DNA from: Streptomyces spinoverrucosus
Lineage (GTDB): Bacteria; Actinomycetota; Actinomycetes; Streptomycetales; Streptomycetaceae
Length of the DNA stretch: 64,000 nt
Assembly: GCF_006539505.1 (NCBI RefSeq)
Contig: NZ_BJND01000019.1
Coordinates: 62,001 to 126,000, forward strand
Direction of reading: 5' to 3'
In this document: positions 41,537-50,435 of the stretch, piece after piece
How positions within the stretch are numbered: the first letter of the stretch is position 1
Layout of the letters: each line of letters opens with the position of its first letter
The notes under the pieces: model-generated
Database searches by the model: none
Seen by the model: the letters and a program-made list of their open reading frames with translations, nothing else
Told to the model about the DNA's origin: nothing
Made by a program: the position numbers and the translations under genes

Positions 41537-42490
41537 ATGCACACCGACCTCGTGGCCGCGCTCGACATCGGCGGCACCAAGATCGCAGGCGCGCTGGTGG
41601 ACGGCGGCGGCCGGATCGTGGTGCGCGCCCAGCGCCCCACGCCCGCTCAGCAGGACGGCGACACCGTGATGCGGGCCGTCGAGGAGGTGATCGGCGAGCT
41701 CACCGCCGCGCCGCTGTGGAGCCGCGCCGACGCGGTCGGCATCGGCAGCGCGGGCCCGGTGGACGCCTCCGCGGGCACGGTCAGCCCGGTGAACGTGCCC
41801 GGCTGGCGCGACTATCCGCTGGTGGCCCGGGTCCGGGCGGCGACCGGTGGACTGCCCGTCGAGCTGATCGGCGACGGCGTGGCCATCACCGCCGCCGAGC
41901 ACTGGCAGGGTGCGGCACGCGGCCACGACAACGCGCTGTGCATGGTCGTCTCCACCGGCGTCGGCGGCGGCCTGGTACTCGACGGCCGCCTCCACCCCGG
42001 CCCCACCGGCAACGCCGGACACATCGGCCACATCAGCGTGGATCTCGACGGCGACCCCTGCCCGTGCGGCTCGCGCGGCTGCGTCGAGCGCATCGCCAGC
42101 GGCCCCAACATCGCCCGCCGGGCCCTGGAGGCCGGCTGGCTGCCGGGCCCCGACGGCGACACCTCCGCCGCCGCGGTGGCCGCCGCCGCGCGCGCGGGCG
42201 ACCCGGTCGCCGTGGCCTCCTTCGAGCGCGCCGCCCAGGCCCTGGCCGCGGGCATCGCGGCCACCGCGACCCTGGTCGAGATCGACATCGCCGTGATCGG
42301 CGGGGGAGTGGGCAAGGCGGGCGAGGTGCTCTTCGCGCCCCTGCGCAAGGCTCTCGCCGACTACGCGACCCTGTCGTTCGTCCAGCGCCTGACCGTGGTG
42401 CCGGCCCAGATGGGCACCGACGCGGGCCTGGTGGGGGCCGCCGCGGCGGTCCTGGGCAGGAGGGCGGACGCCGCGGCGGCAGGTGTGTGA
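41537..42490 (+). CDS. ROK-family sugar kinase (glucokinase-like)
   Basis: 317 residues from the ATG at 41537. The phosphate loop is ALDIGGTKIAGALVDG, the sugar-binding part has GHIGHISVDLDGDPCPCGSR with the ROK zinc motif (His plus CPCGSRGC), and IGGGVGKAGEVLFAPLRKAL is the C-terminal adenosine-binding segment. No HTH is present, so it is a kinase and not a repressor. The family phosphorylates glucose, N-acetylglucosamine, allose or fructose. Divergence from the LacI gene through a shared operator implies induction by the sugar it acts on. No dedicated transporter is adjacent. Confidence 0.9.
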   Translation: MHTDLVAALDIGGTKIAGALVDGGGRIVVRAQRPTPAQQDGDTVMRAVEEVIGELTAAPLWSRADAVGIGSAGPVDASAGTVSPVNVPGWRDYPLVARVRAATGGLPVELIGDGVAITAAEHWQGAARGHDNALCMVVSTGVGGGLVLDGRLHPGPTGNAGHIGHISVDLDGDPCPCGSRGCVERIASGPNIARRALEAGWLPGPDGDTSAAAVAAAARAGDPVAVASFERAAQALAAGIAATATLVEIDIAVIGGGVGKAGEVLFAPLRKALADYATLSFVQRLTVVPAQMGTDAGLVGAAAAVLGRRADAAAAGV

Positions 42491-42595
42491 GGGCCGCGTC
42501 GGCAGGAACGTTCAGCCGGAGTCCGCGGTGGCGGCGGGGTCGTTGGATCTGTATTTGGTGCGTGACCCCGGAACGGGTCCGCCAGTTGATCGGGC

Positions 42596-42826
42596 ATGAA
42601 GAAGCGCAGCATGCTCGCCATCGCCTCCCTCGCCACCGGTTTCGTCGTCGCGGCGGTCACCCCTTCCCACGCCGTGGGTGAGGGGCTGGGCAACATCGAC
42701 GTCGCGGACACCCTCAGCAAGCTCGACAAAACCCTCGCCAACGAAAACCTGCGGCTGGACCACGGCGGCACGGGTGGCCACCACAGCGTCAACAACAGCG
42801 GCAAGCAGAGTCACAAGGCCCACTGA
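42596..42826 (+). CDS. small secreted His-rich protein
   Basis: 76 residues. A signal peptide is clear: MKKRSMLAIASLATGFVVAA then VTPSHA. The mature 50 residues start VGEGLGNIDVADTLSKLDKT and end in a His/Gly/Asn-rich tail (HGGTGGHHSVNNSGKQSHKA and a last His), with six His in the final 22 residues, which could bind metal. No family recognised. Upstream context shows no strong ribosome site. A strong terminator follows at 42848-42883, supporting an independent transcription unit. Confidence 0.65.
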   Translation: MKKRSMLAIASLATGFVVAAVTPSHAVGEGLGNIDVADTLSKLDKTLANENLRLDHGGTGGHHSVNNSGKQSHKAH

Positions 42827-42847
42827 GGCAGCGGACAGCGATACGGC

Positions 42848-42883
42848 GAAGCGCCGGGCCCCGCAAAGGGGTGCCGGCGCTTC
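42848..42883 (+). terminator. stem-loop after the small secreted protein gene
   Basis: GAAGCGCCGG and CCGGCGCTTC form a perfect 10-bp stem, extended inside by CCCC/GGGG around a GCAAA loop. It starts 22 bases after the stop codon at 42826. Confidence 0.8.
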
Positions 42884-42967
42884 CGCTTGTGCACCCTCAA
42901 CTGGGGCTGGTTTCCGTGGCAGGGTGAAGCGGGCAAGGCACAGGGGGCCAACAGAAGAGGGGGAACC

Positions 42968-44008
42968 GTGATCGTCTGGATCAACGGCGCGTTCGGTGCG
43001 GGGAAGACCACCACCGCACGGGAACTGATCGACCTGATCCCGAACAGCACGCTCTTCGACCCCGAGGTCATCGGCGGCACACTCACGCACCTGCTGCCGG
43101 CCAAACGCCTCGCCGAGGTCGGCGACTTCCAGGATCTGCCGATCTGGCGACGCCTCGTCATCGACACGGCGGCCGCGATGCTCGCCGAACTCGGCGGCAC
43201 GCTCGTCGTGCCCATGACCCTGCTGCGCCAGGAGTACCGCGACGAGATCTTCGGCGGCCTCGCCGCCCGCCGGATCACCGTCCGGCATGTCCTGCTCGCC
43301 CCGGCCGAAACGATCCTGCGCGAGCGGATAGCAGACCGTGAGATACCGCAGGACCTGCCCGACGGCGAGATACGGGTGCGGCAGTGGTCTTACGACCAGA
43401 TCGAGCCGTACAGGGCCGCCCTCGCCTCCTGGCTCACCGCCGACGCCCACCTCGTCGACAACGGTGCGCTCACCCCGTACGAGACCGCCGCCCGGATCGC
43501 CGAGGCCGTCAGTTCCGGTGCCGTGCCGGTCTGCGACATCGTGCAGACCCCCGAACCCACCGCCGAGACACTCGCCGCCGGTGTCCTCCTCTTCGACGAA
43601 CAGGACCGCGTGCTGCTCGTCGATCCGACCTACAAGGCGGGCTGGGAGTTCCCCGGCGGGGTCGTCGAACCGGGCGAGGCGCCCGCCCGCGCCGGCATCC
43701 GCGAGGTCGCCGAGGAGACCGGGATCCACCTGGGCGACGTACCGCGCCTGCTCGTCGTCGACTGGGAGTCGCCCGCGCCGCCCGGGTACGGCGGTCTGCG
43801 CCTCCTCTTCGACGGTGGCAGCCTCGACTCCGCGGAGGCACGGCAGCTGCTGCTGCCCGGTCCCGAACTGCGCGGCTGGCGTTTCGTCACCGAACAGGAG
43901 GCGGCCGGTCTCCTGCCGCCGGTCCGCTACGAGCGGCTCCGCTGGGCGCTACGGGCCCGGGAACGCGGGGCGGCGCTGTATCTGGAGGCGGGGGTGCCGG
44001 TCGGCTGA
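42968..44008 (+). CDS. P-loop kinase fused to a Nudix hydrolase
   Basis: 346 residues from a GTG. The N-terminal domain (1-180) is an AAA/P-loop kinase with Walker A GAFGAGKT (7-14), a following DPEVIGG segment and VVPMTLLRQEYRDEI; it resembles the small nucleotide-kinase/Zeta-like group. The C-terminal domain (about 195-340) is a Nudix fold: AAGVLLFDEQDRVLLVDPTY, then the Nudix box from residue 230 with GGVVEPGE and REVAEETGI (Glu residues binding Mg2+). One protein could therefore phosphorylate a small molecule and hydrolyse a nucleoside-diphosphate-linked one. I know both domains, but not this fusion's function. It stands upstream of, but 259 bases apart from, the peptide importer. Confidence 0.85.
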   Translation: MIVWINGAFGAGKTTTARELIDLIPNSTLFDPEVIGGTLTHLLPAKRLAEVGDFQDLPIWRRLVIDTAAAMLAELGGTLVVPMTLLRQEYRDEIFGGLAARRITVRHVLLAPAETILRERIADREIPQDLPDGEIRVRQWSYDQIEPYRAALASWLTADAHLVDNGALTPYETAARIAEAVSSGAVPVCDIVQTPEPTAETLAAGVLLFDEQDRVLLVDPTYKAGWEFPGGVVEPGEAPARAGIREVAEETGIHLGDVPRLLVVDWESPAPPGYGGLRLLFDGGSLDSAEARQLLLPGPELRGWRFVTEQEAAGLLPPVRYERLRWALRARERGAALYLEAGVPVG

Positions 44009-44267
44009 GGCGGCGCCGTGCCGCCGCCGGTGCGTCCGGCTGCCGTACCAGATGTAAGGAAACTCCCCGACAACGGTAGGAGTCCGTTGAGCCATGCATC
44101 AATGACCCTTCCCGGTCTCGTCAACTCTCTGCCATAAGAGCAAATAGTCCCCCTTTCTGCCTCATTTCTGATTGACCGGGCTCGAAAACCGTTGCGAAAG
44201 TGCGCACAGTTTCGCCGCGCCGGTCACGGGCGCCACCCGATTTCCTTTCACCCAGGGGCAGATCCGC

Positions 44268-45212
44268 ATGACGAGTTCCAGGCAGCCGCCGACGCGTGCA
44301 GCCCTTCAGCGCATCCGGCGGGACAAGGTCACCATGACCGCGCTGGTGGTCCTGCTCCTCTTCGTCGTGATCGCGCTGCTGGCCCCGCTGCTCACCAAGG
44401 TGACCGGCTGGGGTCCGATCAGCCCCGACAACGCGGCCATCAACCCCGACACCGGCAACCAGCCGTACGGATCCCTCGGCGGCATCAGCCTCACCCACCT
44501 GCTCGGCGTCGAACCCGGAACGGGATACGACCTGTTCGGCCGGATCGTCTACGGACTGCGCACCTCGCTGCTCGTCGGCTTCGCCTCCGCCCTGCTGTCC
44601 ACCGTCGCCGGTGTGGTGGCCGGGCTCGCGGCCGGCTACTTCGGCGGCTGGGTCGACAACCTGCTGTCGCGGATCATGGATGTGATGCTGGCGTTCCCGC
44701 AGCTGCTGTTCATCATCGCTCTCACCCCGGTGATCCAGAACGCGCTGCAGACCAACAGCCACGGCGGTACCAACGAGAAGCTCCGGCTGGTCGTACTGAT
44801 CGGCAACATCGCGTTGTTCTCCTGGGCCTACACCGCCCGCCTGGTGCGGGGCCAGGTGCTGTCCCTGCGCGAACGGGAGTTCGTCGACGCCGCGCGGATC
44901 ATGAGCGCCGGCCGGCGGCACATCCTCTTCCGTCAGCTGCTGCCGAACCTGTGGGCGCCGATCCTCATCTCCTTCGCGCTCGCCGTCCCGCAGAACATCA
45001 CCACGGAGGCGGCGCTGTCCTACCTGGGCGTCGGTGTCATCCCGCCCAGCCCGGACTGGGGAGCGCTGCTGTCGGACGCCTCCCAGTTCTTCCTGCAGGA
45101 CCCGATGTACCTGTTCATCCCCGGCGTCCTGCTCCTGATCCTCGTCCTCGCCCTCAATCTCCTCGGGGACGGCATACGGGACGCCCTCGACCCCCGCGCC
45201 CAGCGCGGCTGA
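44268..45212 (+). CDS. ABC peptide importer permease, DppC-type
   Basis: 314 residues from the ATG at 44268 with AGGGGCA upstream. Six membrane helices are visible, starting with TALVVLLLFVVIALLAPLLT. GVEPGTGYDLFGRIVYGLRT and the EAA loop EREFVDAARIMSAGRRHILF (contact for the ATPase) are the family signatures, followed by LSYLGVGVIPPSPDWGALL. It is the first gene of a five-gene importer, in the unusual order C permease, binding protein, B permease, then the two ATPases. The importer takes up di- or oligopeptides. The 259-base gap upstream probably holds the operon promoter. Confidence 0.92.
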   Translation: MTSSRQPPTRAALQRIRRDKVTMTALVVLLLFVVIALLAPLLTKVTGWGPISPDNAAINPDTGNQPYGSLGGISLTHLLGVEPGTGYDLFGRIVYGLRTSLLVGFASALLSTVAGVVAGLAAGYFGGWVDNLLSRIMDVMLAFPQLLFIIALTPVIQNALQTNSHGGTNEKLRLVVLIGNIALFSWAYTARLVRGQVLSLREREFVDAARIMSAGRRHILFRQLLPNLWAPILISFALAVPQNITTEAALSYLGVGVIPPSPDWGALLSDASQFFLQDPMYLFIPGVLLLILVLALNLLGDGIRDALDPRAQRG

Positions 45213-45297
45213 CGGGCTGCCACCCAGGCGGCCGGCCCCGGCGGTCCACCGACGTGGGACCCAGGCCGAGCCCATGACAAGAACGGAGTTTTCCCCC

Positions 45298-46965
45298 ATG
45301 ACGCGCACCCGGCGCACAGTCGCTCTCTCGGTGTCCGCCCTGGCCGTCGCCCTCGGGGCCACGGCCTGCGGCGGCGGCTCCGCCGCCGACGCCGGTGGCA
45401 GCCCGGTCAAGGGCGGCACGCTGACGATCCTCGACAGCGCGGACTACGACCACCTCGACCCCCAGCGGACGTACTACACACAGCCCGACAGCACCGATGA
45501 ACTGCTCGTCCGCACCCTCACCACCTGGGACGAGACCGGCGCCCGACCCAAGCTCGTGGGAGACCTCGCCACCAGCACCGGAACGCCCAGCAAGGACGAC
45601 ACGACCTGGACCTTCCACCTGCGGCCGGGCATCAAGTGGCAGGACGGCAGCGACGTCACCGCGCAGGACGTCAAGTACGGCATCGAGCGTGGCTTCTCGG
45701 GCGACATCAACGGCGGCCCGCCGTACGCGGCGCAGTGGCTGGTCGGCGGCGGCAGCTACAAGGGCCCGTACGGCGGCAAGCAGCTCGCCTCGATCCAGAC
45801 GCCGGACCAGAGCACGATCGTCTTCCACCTCAGCCGGCCCGTGGCCGACTTCAACGAGGCGACGGCCATGACCAACTGGTCGGCGGTGCCCAAGGCCCAC
45901 GACACCGGCTCGACGTACGACACCCACGTCTGGTCCGACGGGCCGTACATGATCCAGTCGTACACCCACAACAAGGAACTCGTCCTCGTCCGGAACAAGT
46001 ACTGGAAGCAGTCGACCGATCCGGTCCGCGAGCAGAACGTGGACGAGTTCGACGTGAAGTTCGGCCAGGACCAGAGCGCCATCGACCAGCAGATCAAGTC
46101 GGACGGCCCAGCCGCCCAGACCGCGACCATGCAGTACCCGATCGCCGGCTCCGACCTGAACTCGATCGCCAACGACCCGACGCTCAAGTCGCGTTACTAC
46201 AAGATTCCGGCACCGGGCATCAACTACCTGGCGATCAACCAGAACACGGTCAAGAACCTCAAGGTCCGCCAGGCCATCGAGTACGCGATCGACAAGGCCA
46301 CCGTCCGCGGCGCCTTCGGCGGTGCGGCCTACGGCGAGTACGCGAGCACGATGCTGAGCCCCGGCATCGGCGGCTACAAGAAGTTCAACCTGTACAGCAC
46401 CGACCCGGCCGGTGACCTCACCAAGGCCAAGGCGCTGATGCGGCAGGCGGGCAACCCGAAGCCGACCCTGTCGCTGGCCGTGGAGGAGACGCCCACGCAG
46501 GAGCACTTCGCCGACGCGGTGAAGACGTCCCTCGCCAGGATCGGGATCGACGTCAACATCGTCCCGATCCAGACGGCGAACTACTTCAGCACCGTCGACA
46601 ACCTCAAGAACCAGTACGACCTGACCTGGGGCGACTGGATCGCCGACTGGCCGAACGCCTCGACCGTGCTGCCCACCCTCTTCGACGGCCGGCTGATCGC
46701 CAAGAACCCGCAGGCCAACCAGGACCTGTCGTACCTGAACGACCCGAAGGTCAACGCGATGATCGACAAGGCCGCGAAGACGACCGACCTCACCCGGCGC
46801 AACGCCATCTACGGCGACATGGACGAGCAGATCATGAAGGACGCCGCCGTGGTGCCGTTGATGTACATGGACTTCAGCGAGCTGGCCGGTTCCAAGGTCG
46901 GGGGGATCATCCCGGACCCCATCCTCGCCGAACCCAGCCTGGTGCACGTCTACGTCAAGCACTGA
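45298..46965 (+). CDS. ABC peptide importer substrate-binding lipoprotein
   Basis: 555 residues from the ATG at 45298, with GGAG nine bases before; an ATG at 45274 is also in frame. The signal peptide ends in GATAC, a lipobox, so it is a lipoprotein on the outer face of the membrane. GGTLTILDSADYDHLDPQR, WTFHLRPGIKWQDGSDVTAQ and NYLAINQNTVKNLKVRQAIE are the SBP family 5 signatures. It captures peptides for the permeases on either side. It sits between the two permease genes in a single operon, 6 bases before DppB. Confidence 0.93.
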   Translation: MTRTRRTVALSVSALAVALGATACGGGSAADAGGSPVKGGTLTILDSADYDHLDPQRTYYTQPDSTDELLVRTLTTWDETGARPKLVGDLATSTGTPSKDDTTWTFHLRPGIKWQDGSDVTAQDVKYGIERGFSGDINGGPPYAAQWLVGGGSYKGPYGGKQLASIQTPDQSTIVFHLSRPVADFNEATAMTNWSAVPKAHDTGSTYDTHVWSDGPYMIQSYTHNKELVLVRNKYWKQSTDPVREQNVDEFDVKFGQDQSAIDQQIKSDGPAAQTATMQYPIAGSDLNSIANDPTLKSRYYKIPAPGINYLAINQNTVKNLKVRQAIEYAIDKATVRGAFGGAAYGEYASTMLSPGIGGYKKFNLYSTDPAGDLTKAKALMRQAGNPKPTLSLAVEETPTQEHFADAVKTSLARIGIDVNIVPIQTANYFSTVDNLKNQYDLTWGDWIADWPNASTVLPTLFDGRLIAKNPQANQDLSYLNDPKVNAMIDKAAKTTDLTRRNAIYGDMDEQIMKDAAVVPLMYMDFSELAGSKVGGIIPDPILAEPSLVHVYVKH

Positions 46966-46971
46966 CCCGAC

Positions 46972-47964
46972 ATGTTTCGCTATCTCGTCCGGCGCCTGCT
47001 GGCAGCGGCCCTGATCCTCCTGGTGATCAGCGTCATCACCTTCTTCGTCTTCTTCGCGCTGCCCTCCGACCCCGCCCTGCTGGCCTGCGGAAAGACTTGC
47101 TCACCCGCCCGTCTCGCGGAGATCAGGCACTCACTGGGCCTCGACCGGAGCACCGTGGTCCAGTTCTGGGAGTTCTTCAAGGGGCTCTTCGCCGGCCGCG
47201 ACTACGGCGACCAGAGCGTGCGGATCCACTGCGGCGCACCGTGCCTCGGGGTCTCGTTCCAGACCGACACACCCGTCCTCACCACGCTGCTGCAGAACTT
47301 CCCGGCGGACCTCTCGCTCGGCCTCGGGGCCGCGGCGGTCTTCCTCGTCGCCGGCCTCGGGCTGGGCACGCTGGCCGCGGTCCGCAGGGGCAGGGCCACC
47401 GACAAGCTGGCCGTCGGGGCGGCCCTGTTCGGCGTCTCGCTGCAGATCTACTTCGTCGGACTGCTGTTGCTGTACCTGTTCGTCGACAAGTGGCAGCTCC
47501 TGCCCGCCGCCGGGTACACCCCGATCACCCAGGATCCGGTCGCCTGGTTCCAGGGGCTCCTCCTGCCCTGGGCCACCCTGGTCATCGTCTACCTCGCCCT
47601 GTACACCCGGCTCACCCGCTCCTCCATGCTCGAAGTCTTCGGCGAGGACTACATGCGCACCGCACGGGCCAAGGGGCTGCCGGCCGGCAGGGTCGTCCTC
47701 AAGCACGGGTTGCGGGCCGCGATCACCCCGGTCGTCACCATCTTCGGCATGGACGTCGGTTCGCTCATCGGCGGCTCCGCGGTCATCACCGAGTCGGTGT
47801 TCGGCATCAACGGCATCGGCAAGCTGGCGGTGAACTCGGTGCAGAACTCCGACCTGCCGGTCATCCTCGGCACCACTTTGTTCGCCGCCACGTTCGTCGT
47901 CCTCGCCAACGTGGTCGTGGACCTGGTGTACGGCCTCGTCGACCCGCGCGTACGCCTCGCCTGA
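46972..47964 (+). CDS. ABC peptide importer permease, DppB-type
   Basis: 330 residues with six helices, starting MFRYLVRRLLAAALILLVIS. The EAA loop is EDYMRTARAKGLPAGRVVL and ITESVFGINGIGKLAVNSVQ the next motif. The outer loop between helices 1 and 2 carries four cysteines in ACGKTCSPARLAEIRHSLGL and HCGAPCLGVSF, which are absent from the common DppB type and may form two disulfides outside the cell. The gene starts 6 bases after the binding-protein stop. Confidence 0.93.
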   Translation: MFRYLVRRLLAAALILLVISVITFFVFFALPSDPALLACGKTCSPARLAEIRHSLGLDRSTVVQFWEFFKGLFAGRDYGDQSVRIHCGAPCLGVSFQTDTPVLTTLLQNFPADLSLGLGAAAVFLVAGLGLGTLAAVRRGRATDKLAVGAALFGVSLQIYFVGLLLLYLFVDKWQLLPAAGYTPITQDPVAWFQGLLLPWATLVIVYLALYTRLTRSSMLEVFGEDYMRTARAKGLPAGRVVLKHGLRAAITPVVTIFGMDVGSLIGGSAVITESVFGINGIGKLAVNSVQNSDLPVILGTTLFAATFVVLANVVVDLVYGLVDPRVRLA

Positions 47965-47987
47965 CCCAGAACACCAAGGAAACGCCA

Positions 47988-49106
47988 GTGTCCCAGCCGA
48001 CCAAGGAATCACCCGAGTCCCAGCCCATGGAGGGTTCGCCGGAGTCCCCGCATGCCCAACCACGGCCCTTGGCCGTCTCGACCGCCACCCCCGCGTTTCT
48101 CGACGTACGGGATCTGCGCGTGCACTTCCCGACCGAGGACGGCGTCGTCAGATCCGTCGACGGAGTGTCCTTCACCCTGGACAAGGGCCGGACCCTCGGC
48201 ATCGTCGGCGAGTCCGGGTCCGGCAAGTCGGTGACCTCCCTGGCCCTGCTCGGGCTGCACAAGGGCACGCGCGCCCTGGTCTCCGGCGAGGTCTGGCTGG
48301 ACGGCAGGGAACTCGTCGCCCTGCCGGAGAAGGAGATGCGCCAACTACGGGGCAGCACCGTGTCCATGATCTTCCAGGACCCGCTGTCCGCGCTGCACCC
48401 ATTCTTCACCGTCGGCGCCCAGATCGCCGAGGCCTATCGCGTGCACCACCAGGTCTCCAGGAAGGAGGCGAACGACCGCGCCGTGGAGATGCTCCAGCGC
48501 GTCGGCATCCCGCAGCCCCGGCGCCGGGCGAAGGACTACCCCCACCAGTTCTCCGGGGGCATGCGGCAACGCGCCATGATCGCCATGTCCCTGGTCTGCG
48601 ACCCCGCGCTGCTGATCGCCGACGAGCCCACGACCGCCCTGGACGTCACCGTCCAGGCGCAGATCCTGGACCTGATCGGCGACCTCCAGCAGGAGTTCGG
48701 GTCCGCCGTCGTGATCATCACGCACGACCTCGGCGTGGTCGCCGGCGTCGCCGACGACATCCTCGTGATGTACGGCGGCCGACGGATCGAGTACGGCACC
48801 GTACGGGACGTACTGAAGCGGCCCCAACACCCCTACACCTGGGGCCTGCTGCAGTCGATGCCGCATATCGCCGGCGACGTCGACCGACGGCTGAACCCGA
48901 TCCCCGGCTCTCCGCCCAGCTTGATCAACCTCCCCGGCGGCTGCGCCTTCCATCCGCGCTGCCCCCACAAGGGCCAGGTCCCGGACGGCCGTTGCTCGCT
49001 GGAACGGCCCGAACTGGTCCCGGTTCCCGGCACCGCCGAGCACATCGCGGCGTGCCACCTGGTCGCGGACATCCGCGGCGGCGAGAACACGCGGGCCGCA
49101 CAGTGA
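47988..49106 (+). CDS. ABC peptide importer ATPase, DppD-type
   Basis: 372 residues from a GTG with AAGGA seven bases upstream. It begins with a 35-residue polar leader ([20 protein letters not shown]) not normal for the family. Walker A is [11 protein letters not shown], the ABC signature [16 protein letters not shown], Walker [14 protein letters not shown], and the switch His is in IITHDLGVV. The C-terminal oligopeptide-type extension has [13 protein letters not shown] and CSLERPELV, the zinc or iron-sulfur-like Cys set of DppD/OppD. Its stop overlaps a possible GTGA start of the next ATPase. Confidence 0.93.
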   Translation: MSQPTKESPESQPMEGSPESPHAQPRPLAVSTATPAFLDVRDLRVHFPTEDGVVRSVDGVSFTLDKGRTLGIVGESGSGKSVTSLALLGLHKGTRALVSGEVWLDGRELVALPEKEMRQLRGSTVSMIFQDPLSALHPFFTVGAQIAEAYRVHHQVSRKEANDRAVEMLQRVGIPQPRRRAKDYPHQFSGGMRQRAMIAMSLVCDPALLIADEPTTALDVTVQAQILDLIGDLQQEFGSAVVIITHDLGVVAGVADDILVMYGGRRIEYGTVRDVLKRPQHPYTWGLLQSMPHIAGDVDRRLNPIPGSPPSLINLPGGCAFHPRCPHKGQVPDGRCSLERPELVPVPGTAEHIAACHLVADIRGGENTRAAQ

Positions 49107-49132
49107 CGGCAGCGGACGAACAGGAGCGTGCC

Positions 49133-50254
49133 GTGAGCACCACCACCCATCCCATCCTCGCGCGCCAGGCCCCCGCGCACGACAACCTCCTGGAAGTCAC
49201 GGGCCTGCACAAGCACTTCCCCATCCGGCAGGGCATCCTCTTCCAGCGCCGGATCGGGGCCGTACGCGCCGTGGACGGCATCGACTTCTCCGTCGGGGCG
49301 GGAGAATCGCTGGGCCTGGTCGGGGAGTCCGGCTGCGGCAAGTCCACGACGGGCCGCCTGATCACCCGGCTGCTGGAACCCACGGCCGGGACGATCACGT
49401 TCGACGGCGAGGACATCACCCACACGTCCGTGTCAGGGATGCGGCAGGCGCGCCGGAACCTCCAGATGATCTTCCAGGACCCGTACTCGTCGCTGAACCC
49501 GCGCCACACCGTCGGCACCATCATCGAGACGCCGATGAAGCTCAACGGCGTCAACCCGCCACAGGGCCTCAAGCGGCGCGCCCAGGAACTGCTGGAGACG
49601 GTCGGACTCAACCCCGAGCACTACAACCGCTACCCGAACGAATTCTCCGGCGGCCAACGCCAACGCATCGGCATCGCCCGCGCCCTCGCCCTGCGGCCCA
49701 AGCTCATCGTCGCCGACGAACCCGTGTCGGCGCTGGACGTGTCCATCCAGGCCCAGGTCGTCAACCTGCTGCAGGACCTGCAACGGGAGTTCGGCATCGC
49801 CTTCGTCTTCATCGCCCACGACCTCGCCGTCGTCCGCCACTTTTCCGAGCGGGTCGCGGTCATGTACCTCGGCAGGATCGTGGAGATCGCCGACCGGGAG
49901 GCGCTCTACGCACTGCCCCGGCACCCCTATACGCACGCCCTGCTGTCGGCCGTACCCGAGGCCGATCCGGACCTCACCGGGGCGCGCGAGCGCATCCGGC
50001 TGGCCGGAGACGTACCCTCGCCCATCAACCCGCCCTCCGGCTGCCGTTTCCGCACCCGCTGCTGGAAGGCCCGGGACAAGTGCGCGACCGAGGAGCCGCC
50101 GCTGGTCCGCATTCCGGGCAACGCCGAGGGACACCTGACCGCCTGCCACTTCCCCGAGGAACCGACGACCGCGCCACGCGCCGACGTCGTCCTCGATCCG
50201 GCGCTCGCGGCGATGGAGGAGACGTCGACGGGGACGACCGGCATGCCGACCTGA
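49133..50254 (+). CDS. ABC peptide importer ATPase, DppF-type
   Basis: 373 residues from the GTG at 49133 with AGGAG seven bases upstream; a GTG at 49103 that overlaps the DppD stop is also in frame. Walker A GESGCGKSTTGRLI, signature EFSGGQRQRIGIARALALRP, Walker B LIVADEPVSALDVS, and the C-terminal GCRFRTRCWKARDKCATEEP Cys cluster mark the DppF/OppF type. With DppD it energises the two permeases. It is the last gene of the operon and is convergent with an M20 dipeptidase gene. Confidence 0.94.
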   Translation: MSTTTHPILARQAPAHDNLLEVTGLHKHFPIRQGILFQRRIGAVRAVDGIDFSVGAGESLGLVGESGCGKSTTGRLITRLLEPTAGTITFDGEDITHTSVSGMRQARRNLQMIFQDPYSSLNPRHTVGTIIETPMKLNGVNPPQGLKRRAQELLETVGLNPEHYNRYPNEFSGGQRQRIGIARALALRPKLIVADEPVSALDVSIQAQVVNLLQDLQREFGIAFVFIAHDLAVVRHFSERVAVMYLGRIVEIADREALYALPRHPYTHALLSAVPEADPDLTGARERIRLAGDVPSPINPPSGCRFRTRCWKARDKCATEEPPLVRIPGNAEGHLTACHFPEEPTTAPRADVVLDPALAAMEETSTGTTGMPT

Positions 50255-50309
50255 GGGGGCGGGGAGCCACAGCGGCCCAGGCTGACCGGGAGCCGGACGG
50301 CCGGCCACC

Positions 50310-50435
50310 GTCCGCCGCGCGGAGCGGGCGTCGGGGGAGGCCTGTCGTCCCGGTCCGGTGAGGCGGCGTTCGGTTCGCCGCGCGGAGCGGGCGTCGGAGC
50401 AGGCCCCGCCGTCCCGTCCGGTGACGCGGTGCTCA
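50310..50435. repeat. 63-bp direct tandem repeat in the convergent gap
   Basis: Units 50310-50372 and 50373-50435 both start G(T)(C/T)CGCCGCGCGGAGCGGGCG and share the block CGTCCCGGTCCGGTGA or CGTCCCGTCCGGTGA. The second ends on the stop codon of the dipeptidase gene. It lies between the convergent importer ATPase and dipeptidase genes. Confidence 0.7.

Noticed and set aside
44071..44089. Small hairpin CAACGG-N7-CCGTTG before the importer as a riboswitch
   Set aside because: A lone 6-bp stem with none of the conserved elements of a known riboswitch class.
45154..46962. A 602-codon frame antisense to the peptide-binding protein
   Set aside because: Val/Arg/Gly/Asp-rich shadow without motifs; the plus strand has a clear SBP family 5 protein.
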